Source of the DNA: Scatonaster sp045598705
GTDB lineage: Bacteria; Bacillota; Clostridia; Saccharofermentanales; Saccharofermentanaceae
Direction of reading: 5' to 3'
Assembly: GCA_045598705.1 (NCBI GenBank)
Contig: JAZLMM010000046.1
Coordinates: forward strand, 1 to 64,000
Length of the DNA: 64,000 bases
In this document: positions 45,497 to 53,527 of the stretch, piece after piece
Numbering within the stretch: position 1 is the stretch's first letter
Layout of the letters: every line of letters starts with the position of its first letter
The notes under the pieces: generated by a model
Database searches by the model: none
Told to the model about the DNA's origin: nothing
Seen by the model: only the letters and a program-made list of their open reading frames with translations
Made by a program: the position numbers and the translations under genes

Positions 45497-45589
45497 TTTC
45501 GACCGTTTTTGCCAGATTTTCCAAAACCTATTCTCATCCTTGAAAGCATGTGCTATATCTGGGGTAAACACAGTTGGAAGGAGTATGAG

Positions 45590-45817
45590 ATGGAACAGAT
45601 TGCAGGCAAAATTGTAGTCCGAATGAAGGAAACAAAAATGATTTCGGAAGATGAATCCGAAAAGTACATTTATGGCGTTCAGGTTGTTCTAGAGAAGATT
45701 ATTTCCTACATTTCAGGATATGGTGCGATAGCAGCTATGTACTACTTAAAGACGAATAGCAGTTATTCAATGACGGAATACTACGCTGATTTTGACTGGA
45801 GTGCAAATCCATATTAA
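45590..45817 (+). CDS. Short protein matching only the AgrB N-terminus, with a Tyr-rich tail
   Basis: The 75-residue protein starts at ATG 45590 with AAGGAG 6 bases upstream. Residues 1-45 (MEQIAGKIVVRMKETKMIS, then EDESEKYIYGVQVVLEKIIS) follow the beginning of AgrB proteins, which process the quorum peptide. The usual continuation into four to five helices with the catalytic His and Cys is missing. Instead residues 46-75 read YISGYGAIAAMYYLKTNSS then YSMTEYYADFDWSANPY. The tail has no Cys, so it would not form a classical thiolactone. It may be a decayed agrB, or an independent peptide precursor that reuses an AgrB start. Its place directly after AgrA/AgrC-type genes supports a signalling role. 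Confidence 0.6.
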   Translation: MEQIAGKIVVRMKETKMISEDESEKYIYGVQVVLEKIISYISGYGAIAAMYYLKTNSSYSMTEYYADFDWSANPY

Positions 45818-45858
45818 AATGTGACCAATTGTTGCTTTTGACGGAGGCTCATAGGAAA

Positions 45859-47136
45859 GTGAAAAACAAGTTTTTCCCCGAGACAAGTCTACTTCTGATT
45901 ACTGCACTGATGCTGACTTCCTGTACTGGTTCAGAAGTACAGGAGGCCAGCCGCTCGATGCATAGTGAGAGCGTCTTGCCATATTCAGAACCGCAAGAAT
46001 CATCCTCGCAGGAGAGCGTGGAAATGTCTGCTACTTCTTCTACATCAGATAGTGGTGACAGCACGCCTGAAACTACAGCAAAGTGGAGAGCTCGTAATTC
46101 TGCTGATCAACCACCGAAATTCGAATACAATATAACATTTAGCCCAGATCTTCTGGTGGCAGACTATGGTGTGAAAGAAGTAAATGTTTATCAGGCCAAG
46201 TATGCGCCGGATGATGAGATGATCTACTGGGAAGACAATTGGCTGGCGTGGGAGTATGCAGAATTAACCTGGTGGAGCGTGGGTCGCAAATTCCAAGCCC
46301 ACGATGAGAACCATACGCTTCATCAAGCTGATGCTGTGACTTCCAAAGAAAACATTCAGAATGTTCGACTCGCCTCTTTAAGTGAATTCGAAGGGTGTGA
46401 GGGTATTGCTGGTACGATGAATATTCCGGTGGAGAGCAAGATTCTCTGTTGGACATATGAAGTCAAGGATTTCCCAACTCAATGCTTCTCAGAATATCGT
46501 GTGTACGACGTTCCGGAAGATCTTCATGAAATCCAGTTTGGGCGAATCAGTGCTCAGTTTGTGGATGGGTTACCTACTTATGGACGCGTCTTACACGCCT
46601 CACATGCTACTTATGAGTGGCCAGGTGTTGTACCCCCGTCTCGTATTGCTCGTCCGCTTGCGGAAGAAGGACGTTACATGGTAAATCCCAACCATACACT
46701 CACATTTGAACCATGTGTCACGAAGTATACGGTTGGTGAGGCGATTCAAACCAATCTTCCTGTAGTGGATCCCGAGACATGTATGGATGAGATCAAGCGT
46801 GCTTTGGAGTATGAACCAGTCATATGGGGAACTAATGATGGGGTCGTACATATCTGGGAGAATAACATCGAAGTCTATTGCATGGAATTAACATATGTGG
46901 CGCTTGATTCGACCACTAGTTTGACCGAAGAAGGCCTCGGTGGCGACTACAAGAAAAATGATTTGTATCTGGTTCCTGCTTGGGAAGTTCACTTTGTGAT
47001 TTCAGATCCTGAACAAACAGGTGTTTATGATGGAAAACTGCTACTTAATGCCGTAACTGGTAAATCACTTTATTCAGATAATTTTGGAGATGAAGAGAAC
47101 GTGGACCTGTACCCGGATTTGAAGGATCCATGCTGA
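45859..47136 (+). CDS. Lipoprotein of unknown function
   Basis: The 425-residue protein probably starts at GTG 45859 (GGAGG 11 bases upstream); the frame is open from TTG 45829. A short signal ends in the lipobox LTSC (Cys about 22), followed by a Ser/Glu-rich linker (to about 85). The remainder is beta-rich, with SYRVYDVPEDLHEIQF-like segments and a C-terminal region YLVPAWEVHFVISDPEQTG and LLLNAVTGKSLYSD that resembles PepSY-type or YycI-like extracytoplasmic domains. It lies between the agr-like genes and another lipoprotein gene 21 bases downstream, so it may belong to the same transcript. No family is recognised with confidence. Confidence 0.7.
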   Translation: MKNKFFPETSLLLITALMLTSCTGSEVQEASRSMHSESVLPYSEPQESSSQESVEMSATSSTSDSGDSTPETTAKWRARNSADQPPKFEYNITFSPDLLVADYGVKEVNVYQAKYAPDDEMIYWEDNWLAWEYAELTWWSVGRKFQAHDENHTLHQADAVTSKENIQNVRLASLSEFEGCEGIAGTMNIPVESKILCWTYEVKDFPTQCFSEYRVYDVPEDLHEIQFGRISAQFVDGLPTYGRVLHASHATYEWPGVVPPSRIARPLAEEGRYMVNPNHTLTFEPCVTKYTVGEAIQTNLPVVDPETCMDEIKRALEYEPVIWGTNDGVVHIWENNIEVYCMELTYVALDSTTSLTEEGLGGDYKKNDLYLVPAWEVHFVISDPEQTGVYDGKLLLNAVTGKSLYSDNFGDEENVDLYPDLKDPC

Positions 47137-47157
47137 CGATTTGAAAGAGGTATTAAG

Positions 47158-49326
47158 ATGAGACAAATCGCCAAACGAGTGATTGCCTGTATACTTGTGT
47201 TTTCTTTATTCCCCATATTGGGTGGATGCCGGAAAAACAGTAAGAAGGCTACATTTGATTCCGGTGCATACAGTTCCAACACTTTCTCTATACCGAAGAA
47301 AGAAGGATACGAAGCGACTCTTCGAAGTGTTCTGAAGGATGGCGAGGATACATGTATTTCTGTCGTGTATACGCAGTATGATCAGGACGATTACATTATC
47401 AATCAGGTCACAGATATCTTCACGGTCGATGACAAAGCTCAGACGAAATATACGTTGGAAGTAATGGGGAATCAGCCACCATGTGTAGTGCTCAAGAATG
47501 CATATGTGTACTTAGGGTACAAGAATTCAGACCTTGAGAAAAGTGATGGAGATCAATCCAATCTTCAAATGTCGGCGGTTTTCCTGGATAAGAAGACAGG
47601 TGATCTGATTCGTGCAATAGATACCGATTTTCAGCCTTGGTATGTCACGGAAATATCAGATGGCTTTGTAATTGTTGGAAACTCTACTTTGTCAAGATAT
47701 ACAACAGAGGGGACGTTGGTAAAGACGATTAAGTTGGATTTTCCGTGTTATATAGAAAGTAATGGTTTCTTCGAAGATAACGGGAAGTACTATATCGTGG
47801 AAGAGAGGGATCTGGGCGAACTATACTATCATGAGGTGAACTTCGAAACAGGAGAATGCCCAGCCATTGCAACAAGTGAAAGCATGGGCGCAATTGGGGC
47901 ATCTATATCAGGGAAGTATTTCTTCAATCCAGATGGCGAGTATCGAGTCAATCTTGATAGTATGGTGGTTGAGTGTATTGCGGAATGGAACAATATAGAT
48001 ATTCGCCCGCCAAAGACGAACCTAGATACCCCGTCTCGATTGTATGACTTGGATGACAACCGATTTGCGAAGAGCTATATATATCGGGATGGAACAGCAG
48101 AGGTGCTTCTTTTTAAGTATGATCCAACAGTTGATCGATCAAAGGTTCAGATGATCAAAATCGGAGGCTATGGTGTGTACAATGACCCAGTACTACAATG
48201 GGCAGTATACTCTTTCAATACGAGCAACAAAGACTATCGAGTGATTCTGGAAGATTATAGTGGACGATTTGAAGGATATTTGCCAGAAGAGCGAAGAAAG
48301 GCAACACTTGAATTAACACAGTATTTTAACCAAGGGAATACGCCGGATATCTTCTATGGAACCCGATTTGATTATGCTTATATGGGGCGAAATGGAATGG
48401 TTGAAGATCTGTCGGGGTACATGAATGACCAATACGCGTCCCGACTGACGGATTCAGCGAAGAGATTGTTGTATGACGGGAACGGGAATTGCTTCCAACT
48501 TTTCTCAGGCTATATGATGTACGGATATGAAATGTTGAAGAGTGATCTGAATGAGGTTCAGGACACCTCTATGCAGAGCCTATTTGAATACTCAGCGAAA
48601 AAGGGGATTCCTTGTTCTACTACCTCAGCTGCTGATTTGGTTGACACGGCTATCCGATATGATTTTGCAGATTTATGGGGGGCATACGATGGGAGAAAGA
48701 AGGTTTCTCATGATGAACTAGCGGAGTTGGTAAAATCTGTATTGTCTTTGCCGATTGAAGGCAAGCCGATTACAAATTCAGAGGATTTAGTGAACGGTCG
48801 AGTGTTGATGTGCGATTCAATCGTATCTTGTACCATGTCAGAAGACTATTTGGAAGATGAATTCGAGTTTATTGGTTATCCATCCATTCATGGGGTAGTT
48901 CATCTGGCCATACCGCAAAGTTGTCTTGCAATTTCCACAACTGCAAAGAATAAAGATAAGTGCTGGGAAATGTTGGCCATGTTGCTGTCAGAAGATGCGC
49001 AGAAACAAGCAATTATCACCGGATATATCCCGATTACACAACATGCAATCGATATGTTCTGTGAAGCTTCCAGTCATCCGGAGTCAGTCACTGATGAGGT
49101 ACTGAAGAGTGTACTTGGCAAACAGGAAGCAGTTTCTCAGGATAAGATAGATGCGTTCAGAAAGACAGTGGATATGGCGGATACGGTTGCCACTTATGAC
49201 TATGGCATATTCGATATTATCTACGATGAGGTCAATAGTTACTATTCCCAGAGTCGCACACCGGAACAGATCGCAGATACGCTGGAAGACCGGTTAACAC
49301 TCTATATGCAGGAGAATTATCAGTAA
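47158..49326 (+). CDS. Lipoprotein with a C-terminal solute-binding-protein-like domain
   Basis: The 722-residue protein starts with a lipoprotein signal (IACILVFSLFPILGGC, Cys about 24). Residues about 40-380 look like a beta-propeller or repeat of strands (TDIFTVDDKAQTKYTL, AVFLDKKTGDLIRAIDT, RYTTEGTLVKTI). Residues about 385-722 resemble an extracellular family 1 binding protein (YFNQGNTPDIFYGTRFDY, GRVLMCDSIVSCTMSE, LAISTTAKNKDKCWEMLAMLLS). The fusion of a propeller-like sensor and a binding fold is unusual. No permease gene is adjacent, so a sensing role for the agr-type kinase is possible but inferred. It ends ahead of a strong hairpin at 49363. Confidence 0.75.
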   Translation: MRQIAKRVIACILVFSLFPILGGCRKNSKKATFDSGAYSSNTFSIPKKEGYEATLRSVLKDGEDTCISVVYTQYDQDDYIINQVTDIFTVDDKAQTKYTLEVMGNQPPCVVLKNAYVYLGYKNSDLEKSDGDQSNLQMSAVFLDKKTGDLIRAIDTDFQPWYVTEISDGFVIVGNSTLSRYTTEGTLVKTIKLDFPCYIESNGFFEDNGKYYIVEERDLGELYYHEVNFETGECPAIATSESMGAIGASISGKYFFNPDGEYRVNLDSMVVECIAEWNNIDIRPPKTNLDTPSRLYDLDDNRFAKSYIYRDGTAEVLLFKYDPTVDRSKVQMIKIGGYGVYNDPVLQWAVYSFNTSNKDYRVILEDYSGRFEGYLPEERRKATLELTQYFNQGNTPDIFYGTRFDYAYMGRNGMVEDLSGYMNDQYASRLTDSAKRLLYDGNGNCFQLFSGYMMYGYEMLKSDLNEVQDTSMQSLFEYSAKKGIPCSTTSAADLVDTAIRYDFADLWGAYDGRKKVSHDELAELVKSVLSLPIEGKPITNSEDLVNGRVLMCDSIVSCTMSEDYLEDEFEFIGYPSIHGVVHLAIPQSCLAISTTAKNKDKCWEMLAMLLSEDAQKQAIITGYIPITQHAIDMFCEASSHPESVTDEVLKSVLGKQEAVSQDKIDAFRKTVDMADTVATYDYGIFDIIYDEVNSYYSQSRTPEQIADTLEDRLTLYMQENYQ

Positions 49327-49362
49327 AGTTTATAGAACTTATAGACAGATTAAGTGCATAAA

Positions 49363-49403
49363 GCAGAAGCACCATCCTGGAATGACCAAGATGGTGCTTC
49401 TGC
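49363..49403. terminator. Bidirectional hairpin between the lipoprotein genes and the tRNA gene
   Basis: GCAGAAGCACCATC (49363-49376) and GATGGTGCTTCTGC (49390-49403) are a perfect 14-base stem with a 13-base loop. It lies 37 bases after the lipoprotein stop. No U run follows, so factor-dependent or partial termination is likely. Confidence 0.6.
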
Positions 49404-49474
49404 AATTCGTATTAGAAAGACACTTTCACGGCGAAACCGCCGCCCCAGAAATAGGTGTTCGTCCAATACACATT

Positions 49475-49550
49475 TGGTGGAGCATATGAGGATCGAACTC
49501 ACGACCCCCAGATTGCGAACCTGGTGCTCTCCCAGCTGAGCTAATGCCCC
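49475..49550 (-). tRNA. tRNA-Ala (anticodon CGC)
   Basis: On the minus strand a 76-base cloverleaf begins GGGGCAT and ends ATGCTCC then ACCA, giving a 7-base acceptor stem that includes the G3-U70 pair, the identity mark of alanine tRNA. The D-arm (GCTC/GAGC), anticodon stem CCAGG/TCTGG with loop TTCGCAA (anticodon CGC) and T-arm GTGAG/CTCAT with TTCGATC all pair. CCA is encoded. It reads alanine codon GCG. Confidence 0.95.
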
Positions 49551-49656
49551 AAATCACTCCATTATTATGGTGGCAAGTCTAATAATTGTCAAGGCGATTT
49601 TTGGGTGAGGTTGTGTTATAGTGAATGGGAATGAAAGCCGAAAATGGAGGAACGAT

Positions 49657-50892
49657 ATGAAATTCCATAGAACCATAGCAACTGCTATTTGTGTGTTGTC
49701 GATATTGGGTGTGAATGTCGGAAATGCCCTCGCGACCTCAGCGGAAATGCCAGCGGTCAAGACCTTCTCGCACATGAATGATCGACATGCCGTGACCTAT
49801 TCTATGTTGCCTGATCCGGAAGAAGGAACCATCATCGTAGACGGCAAGGCTTTCTCTGTATTGCAGAACTGCAAAGGCGAGAATTGGAAATTTGTTGCCA
49901 AGGAGCATACGCTGTATCTAGATGGTTACAATGGATTATATATCGATATGGGAAAACAACCCGAGTCGAAGATCGTGGTGACCGGAACGAACCACGTGTC
50001 TTCGAACATGAAGTCGCCAGCGATCCTTGCGGAAGGGGACCTAATCATTGAAGGCGAGGGAGAGCTAGATGCTACGGTAACGGCTTGCCATAGTGCCATC
50101 TATGTACGAGCAGGTCAACTTACGATTCAGGATACCACCTTGCGTGTCAAGGGAAGTGGTGAAATTGCGGATGGGGATGACCTTGTGATGGCGGATAAGA
50201 GTGTGAAGATTTCCCACGCGAATGTTACGGTGGACGATGAGATCAATAGTGCCGGTGCAGCAATAGGCTCTCGTCAACTCAACATCAAGATTACAGATGG
50301 TTCGACAGTGTCGATTCATTCGAAGGAGAAAGCACTTGCTACATTCTATGGTAATGTGACAATCGATGGCGCAAATACTTCGGTGGAGATCGTCTCGGAT
50401 GATAACGCAGTATATGCCAAAGAAGGATTTACTTTAGCACAAGGAGCCTTCTTCTCAGCAACGGCGAATGGTACATTGACGACCGCACTATATTGTCCGG
50501 AAGGCGAGATCCAAGTCCAGGGTTCGGAATTGAAGATCGAGTCTTCCCGCACGGCGATGGCCGGCACGAAAATCGTGACAGAAAATGCTTACATATCTGA
50601 ACCTACGGAGGCTGTGACGCAGGAAGTTTCGTCGCTGATTACAGTTGTGGTGGATGGGCAAGTTGTTTCGTCCTTACATGTGATACCGGGTGTTGCTCCT
50701 ACTTCTACCCCTACCCCTACACCTTCTCCGACGCCATCGCCCACACCGGCACCTACCACGGTGGGAAATAGTGAGCCATTGGATCAGCAGAGTATCACAC
50801 CACGCATGATACTAGGAGCAAGCCTAATTGTTATCAGCCTGGCTGTAATAGCGATTGTAATCGTTTCGCGTATTCGTGGGCAACGGGAATAA
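49657..50892 (+). CDS. Secreted, C-terminally anchored protein with beta-helix-like repeats
   Basis: The 411-residue protein starts at ATG 49657 (TGGAGG upstream). A signal peptide (MKFHRTIATAICVLSILGVN, cleavage near ALA-TSA) leads to residues about 45-330 with recurring short strands and turns (LIIEGEGELDAT, GQLTIQDTTLRVKGSG, LNIKITDGSTVSI), typical of a beta-helix carbohydrate-binding or stick-like domain. A Pro/Thr linker (PTPTPSPTPSPTPAP) is followed by a final membrane helix (LGASLIVISLAVIAIVIV) and RIRGQRE. There is no LPXTG-type motif, so it is held by the helix. The context gives no specific ligand. Confidence 0.75.
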   Translation: MKFHRTIATAICVLSILGVNVGNALATSAEMPAVKTFSHMNDRHAVTYSMLPDPEEGTIIVDGKAFSVLQNCKGENWKFVAKEHTLYLDGYNGLYIDMGKQPESKIVVTGTNHVSSNMKSPAILAEGDLIIEGEGELDATVTACHSAIYVRAGQLTIQDTTLRVKGSGEIADGDDLVMADKSVKISHANVTVDDEINSAGAAIGSRQLNIKITDGSTVSIHSKEKALATFYGNVTIDGANTSVEIVSDDNAVYAKEGFTLAQGAFFSATANGTLTTALYCPEGEIQVQGSELKIESSRTAMAGTKIVTENAYISEPTEAVTQEVSSLITVVVDGQVVSSLHVIPGVAPTSTPTPTPSPTPSPTPAPTTVGNSEPLDQQSITPRMILGASLIVISLAVIAIVIVSRIRGQRE

Positions 50893-50904
50893 GGTTCTTC
50901 TCCT

Positions 50905-53283
50905 TTACGCCAGATCGATGACGACACTGTTGGTGTTCATCATGATGAGTGTACCCCACTCGTTCAACTCCGGAATGCCGGCACTGCACGAAGCAATACG
51001 GAAAACATTGGCCAGTACCAGTCGGATTTGTCCGTAGAAACCCTCAATGGTAATGGTTATTTGCTTTGCTTGCCGCACTACTTTGACGATACCAATGTTC
51101 TTCAGATCTGCCGAGTAGATATCGGTACTGATTTCTTTGCCTTCTGAAATTTCAAACAGAGTAATGGTGACATTCTCCATGTAGTTATAGATCGGCTTTG
51201 CATCCGAGTTGCCCGTGACGAGGATTGTGTCAGGGCGCGCGAGAATCGGCATGGTATTGTAAGAATGCTGTTCGTTCTTCCAGATCGGTCCTTCGATTCG
51301 TTCACGGGTCTGGAGATTCGTCCAAATGCCGGATGGAACATAGTAGCGGACGATGCCCTGCTCAGAAGTAATTGGTGCAATCAGGAGCGAGGAACCGAAC
51401 ATATACTGCTGATCAAGTATAGCGACGTTCGGATCGTTCGGAAATTCTAGTACCATAGGACGTGTCATCGGAAGTCCCAATGAACTGGATTCTACTGCGC
51501 AGGAGTAGATGTATGGCATCAGTACGTTCTTAAATTTAGAGAAGACGATGGTCTCGCCCAGCGCATCAGTTCCCAAGGTCCAGGGAGTCTTCTCCATCTC
51601 AACGCCAGTCAAGATGGACATGGGTGCGAACATGGCGGCTTGATGCCAACGCATGTATAGATCTGGTGAGACCACATCTGAGGTGCCGGATATGTTCTCT
51701 CCCCAGTATGGAAAACCACTCAAGGAAAGAGAGAGACCGCTTTGAAGCGTGGAGACCATGCCTGCATAGGAGGATTCTTCATTGTCTAGGACAAGGAAGG
51801 GGTACTTCTGAGAACCGACAAAACCAGCATGTGCGAGTAAACAGGCATTGTTCTGCCCCAGACGTCTTTCTAGAATTTCAAATACGGCCTCGGCAAAAAG
51901 TGTTGGGTACAGATTATGCATGCTTACACTGTCGAGTTCATTCTTATAGGTGATGCCATTGGACATGGCTGCGCGACCGAAAGCGGGAGCCGGTACCGGC
52001 GCATCTGCACCATAATCGAGGTGGAAGGAATCTACACCCATATTTACGAGATCGTTAATACTCTTCTGATACCACGCACGAGCTACGAGGTTAGAGAAAT
52101 CCATCATCGCTGCGCCAGGTTGAACGTAATCGGACTGCCAAAGATCCCCATTGCCGGTATTAATAAAGTAGTTGCCGTCAAAGCCTTCTTGGAACATGGG
52201 CGAACGCTGAGAAATGTATGGGCTGATCCAAAGGCAGATTCGAATACCGTTCTCATGAAGTTTCTTAATCATGGCCTGAGGATTTGGGAAACGTTGCTGA
52301 TCCCAAAGGAAACTAGTCCACTCAAAATTCTTCATCCAGAAGGGCCCGAGATGGATGACGGACAACGGCATGTTGGCGTTCTTGACATATTCCATCATAT
52401 TGAGGATGGTGTCCTGATTGAACTCCCCATAGGGTGGACAAGATAACCAAGTGCCGAATGACCAGGCCGGAGGAAGTGCAGGTCGACCAATCAACTCAGA
52501 GTAGATGTCGAGCACGTGTTTCATCGAAGCACCGCCGATAAAGATATACTCCATGGTTTCGCCTGCCAAAGAGAACTGTGTCCGCCTGGTTGTGCCATTG
52601 GTATCTATCGCGGTGGTACATGCAGTTCCAATCTCGTAAGAGACACATTCTGTGCTGTTGACGAAAACACCGTAGCCCCGGGAAGAGATGAAGAAAGGCG
52701 TAGATTTGGCAGAGCGACCATAGCGGATGCCGGCATCTTCATTCCAAATATTGAAACTTCCTCCATTACGCGCGATAGGACCTGGCTGTTCACCTAATCC
52801 ATAGATATATTCATCTTCACTGAGTCGGAACTGTTCGCGGATGTACGTGTTGCCATCTGGCCCAATGATATGAGCCATACCACCAAATTCTGTTGCTGTC
52901 AGGAAACGACCGGAGTAGTAGAAGGAAAGTCCCCACTCACCACTTTTATTGAAGTGGACTTCCAGAAGACTTGAAGTGTACACATATTCGTTTTCTGTTT
53001 CACTACTGACAGGTTTGATAATCGCCTGATTCAACTCCATGGTTGCCTTGGCTACACGAGAACCACGATGGTTGACGATTTTGATGGAGAAAGTATTGGC
53101 ACCAATTGAGGAGATGTGAACGGTCAGAATGCCGCATCCGACAGAATCCACAGGTTTATTCTGCTCAGTGTAAGGCGCAAGTAACGTAATGCCAGCGTCA
53201 GAGTAATCAATGTCTGCGATTTCTTTCGGATACTCAACCGTATACCCGTCTTTAACTGCCCATAAACCATCCGTGAATTCCAT
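50905..53283 (-). CDS. Glycoside hydrolase family 31 protein with altered acid/base residue
   Basis: The 792-residue protein aligns by eye along its length with YicI-type alpha-xylosidases: GLGEQPGPIARNGG, a TIM barrel with MGVDSFHLDYG, then the C-terminal beta domains. The nucleophile Asp (FHLDYG, equal to Asp416 of YicI) is kept. The acid/base segment WSHDIGG of YicI is WGENISG here, so Asp482 is Asn. The Arg before it (FARS) is His (LAHA) and the following WGGD site is altered. This suggests a changed or lost hydrolytic activity. It has no signal peptide. The start at 53283 is supported by GAGGAG 7 bases upstream. It is divergent from the iron-ADH-like gene. Confidence 0.88.
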   Translation of the reverse strand: MEFTDGLWAVKDGYTVEYPKEIADIDYSDAGITLLAPYTEQNKPVDSVGCGILTVHISSIGANTFSIKIVNHRGSRVAKATMELNQAIIKPVSSETENEYVYTSSLLEVHFNKSGEWGLSFYYSGRFLTATEFGGMAHIIGPDGNTYIREQFRLSEDEYIYGLGEQPGPIARNGGSFNIWNEDAGIRYGRSAKSTPFFISSRGYGVFVNSTECVSYEIGTACTTAIDTNGTTRRTQFSLAGETMEYIFIGGASMKHVLDIYSELIGRPALPPAWSFGTWLSCPPYGEFNQDTILNMMEYVKNANMPLSVIHLGPFWMKNFEWTSFLWDQQRFPNPQAMIKKLHENGIRICLWISPYISQRSPMFQEGFDGNYFINTGNGDLWQSDYVQPGAAMMDFSNLVARAWYQKSINDLVNMGVDSFHLDYGADAPVPAPAFGRAAMSNGITYKNELDSVSMHNLYPTLFAEAVFEILERRLGQNNACLLAHAGFVGSQKYPFLVLDNEESSYAGMVSTLQSGLSLSLSGFPYWGENISGTSDVVSPDLYMRWHQAAMFAPMSILTGVEMEKTPWTLGTDALGETIVFSKFKNVLMPYIYSCAVESSSLGLPMTRPMVLEFPNDPNVAILDQQYMFGSSLLIAPITSEQGIVRYYVPSGIWTNLQTRERIEGPIWKNEQHSYNTMPILARPDTILVTGNSDAKPIYNYMENVTITLFEISEGKEISTDIYSADLKNIGIVKVVRQAKQITITIEGFYGQIRLVLANVFRIASCSAGIPELNEWGTLIMMNTNSVVIDLA

Positions 53284-53348
53284 TTCTTGCTCCTCTCCTG
53301 CCGCACAAGTAGCGAACAACGTTCATTCAAACATAGTTATTCTTGTTC

Positions 53349-53357
53349 AGTATAGCA
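53349..53357 (-). promoter_or_regulatory. Extended -10 promoter of the GH31 gene
   Basis: On the minus strand TGCTATACT (53357-53349) is an extended -10 about 66 bases before the ATG at 53283. The -35 region is weak. Confidence 0.5.
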
Positions 53358-53458
53358 GAGGGACTTGTGTGAAAAGGAACAGAATTCCTACTGATGTATT
53401 TCAGTTGTGTAAAAAACAGCCGATTTGTCAAAAAACAGAATAAAGGAGAGAGGGAAAT

Positions 53459-53467
53459 GGTATACTG
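53459..53467 (+). promoter_or_regulatory. Extended -10 promoter of the iron-ADH-like gene
   Basis: TGGTATACT (53459-53467) is an extended -10 about 60 bases before the ATG at 53528. It mirrors the extended -10 of the divergent GH31 gene. Confidence 0.45.
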
Positions 53468-53527
53468 AAAGGGAAAAGACTGCGAAAGCTGCGATCTTTG
53501 GACGAGAGACGAGGAGATGAACAAGAA

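Noticed and set aside
45568..45578. ACAGTTGGAAG upstream of the short AgrB-like gene, resembling an AgrA half site.
   Set aside because: Only a single half site exists and it overlaps the ribosome binding site of the gene, so it is more likely chance.
53314..53324. GAACAACGTTC, resembling a LexA box.
   Set aside because: The gap between GAAC and GTTC is three bases, whereas the Gram-positive LexA box requires four, and neither flanking gene is an SOS gene.
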